Assembly: GCA_965368185.1 (NCBI GenBank)
Contig: CBDULZ010000011.1
Span: 15,175 to 79,174, forward strand
Length of the DNA stretch: 64,000 nt
Direction of reading: 5' to 3'
DNA from: Kriegella sp965368185
GTDB taxonomy: Bacteria; Bacteroidota; Bacteroidia; Flavobacteriales; Flavobacteriaceae
Below, piece after piece: positions 63,754 to 64,000 of the stretch. Every line of letters starts with the position of its first letter. Positions within the stretch are counted from its first letter, which is position 1. Position numbers and translations under genes: made by a program. The notes under the pieces are model-generated. The model made no database searches. It had not been told where the DNA came from and worked only from the letters and a program-made list of their open reading frames with translations.

Positions 63754-64000
63754 AAGCTGCTCTTAATTTGCTGTCATATTTATTTTGTTTGTAACCCGGT
63801 CCGTTATAGCCATGGGCAAAATTGGCCCAATTCTTTTCTTTTAACCAATCGGTCAAGGTTTTGCCTCTAAAGCGGTTGACGGAAATAAATTTTCCGAATG
63901 CCAATAAATGCTCCCGCTCATGTTCCTGCATTTTTGAAACAAATTCGTTTATCGAACCATAGCCCAAATTTTCATAATGGTAGCCCATAATTTGAAAGGC
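63731..64000 (-). CDS. N-acetylmuramidase domain protein, C-terminal part (cut by the window edge)
   Basis: The frame stays open through the right edge (AFQIM), so only the last 90 residues or so are seen. FQIMGYHYENLGY, EFVSKMQEHEREHLLAF, NWANFAHGYNGPGYKQNKYD and KLRAAYERYR match the C-terminal half of the DUF3380 N-acetylmuramidase family. Such peptidoglycan hydrolases are encoded next to contractile injection system genes and prophages. The start lies outside the window. Confidence 0.85.
   Translation of the reverse strand, partial: AFQIMGYHYENLGYGSINEFVSKMQEHEREHLLAFGKFISVNRFRGKTLTDWLKEKNWANFAHGYNGPGYKQNKYDSKLRAAYERYRNQ

Noticed and set aside
1..64000. CRISPR arrays, tRNA or rRNA genes, insertion sequences, phage integrase
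   Set aside because: I looked for regular spacer-repeat patterns, tRNA-like T-arms and transposase motifs and found none that could be supported.

Overview
The window comes from a marine-type Flavobacteriia (Bacteroidota). The signs are low GC, two SusC/SusD pairs, lipoprotein signals, perfect Bacteroidota -7 boxes (TAnnTTTG) in front of several operons, a class II ketol-acid reductoisomerase, and a partial locus resembling a contractile injection system. I see no rRNA, tRNA, CRISPR array, transposase or integrase.

Region 1 (1-35305) is a large glycan-utilisation locus in three transcription blocks. A rightward block (267-7248) encodes a GH92 alpha-mannosidase-like enzyme and two large exported proteins of an unnamed propeller-plus-helical-toroid type. 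A leftward block (26870 down to 7342) encodes two SusCD pairs, each followed by a terminator hairpin, then a third toroid-type protein, a SUMF1-like protein without catalytic cysteines, a lipoprotein glycoside hydrolase, a ROK kinase, a GmhA-like SIS protein, a DUF3748 lipoprotein and a FucP/NagP-type sugar transporter. A divergent rightward block (27448-35305) encodes an SSS-type sodium symporter, two tiny membrane proteins, a GH2 enzyme of the exo-beta-glucosaminidase type without a signal peptide, a StsC/NtdA-like aminotransferase, a Gfo/Idh/MocA oxidoreductase and a second ROK kinase. Together they suggest uptake of a mannose- and/or amino-sugar-containing glycan or glycoside, with part of the breakdown in the cytoplasm. 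No dedicated regulator is encoded here. However, both susC genes carry a nearly identical 28-bp element made of three 11-bp-phased repeats, placed exactly 83 nt upstream of a perfect -7 box.

Region 2 (35398-40914) is a two-gene leftward unit: a protein with a TIR domain that keeps its catalytic glutamate, and a 1307-residue STAND-type ATPase with a membrane helix, WD40 repeats and a TPR tail. It looks like a candidate anti-phage or NAD-depleting signalling system lodged between metabolic operons.

Region 3 (41349-58307) is branched-chain amino acid synthesis: leuCDAB rightward, and ilvD-ilvB-ilvN-ilvC with ilvA leftward. Between them lie an MFS exporter, a sulfatase and a GapN-like aldehyde dehydrogenase. 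Palindromes overlap the predicted -7 boxes of ilvD and ilvA, and degenerate REP-like repeats lie in the leu spacers.

Region 4 (58695-61004) is the pxpABC 5-oxoprolinase operon. Region 5 (61237-64000) has two small rightward genes, one with a possible zinc-binding motif and one multi-pass membrane protein. Facing them is the 3' end of a leftward operon with an AAA+ ATPase and a truncated N-acetylmuramidase. This pair resembles the end of an extracellular contractile injection system (eCIS) locus that continues past the right edge.
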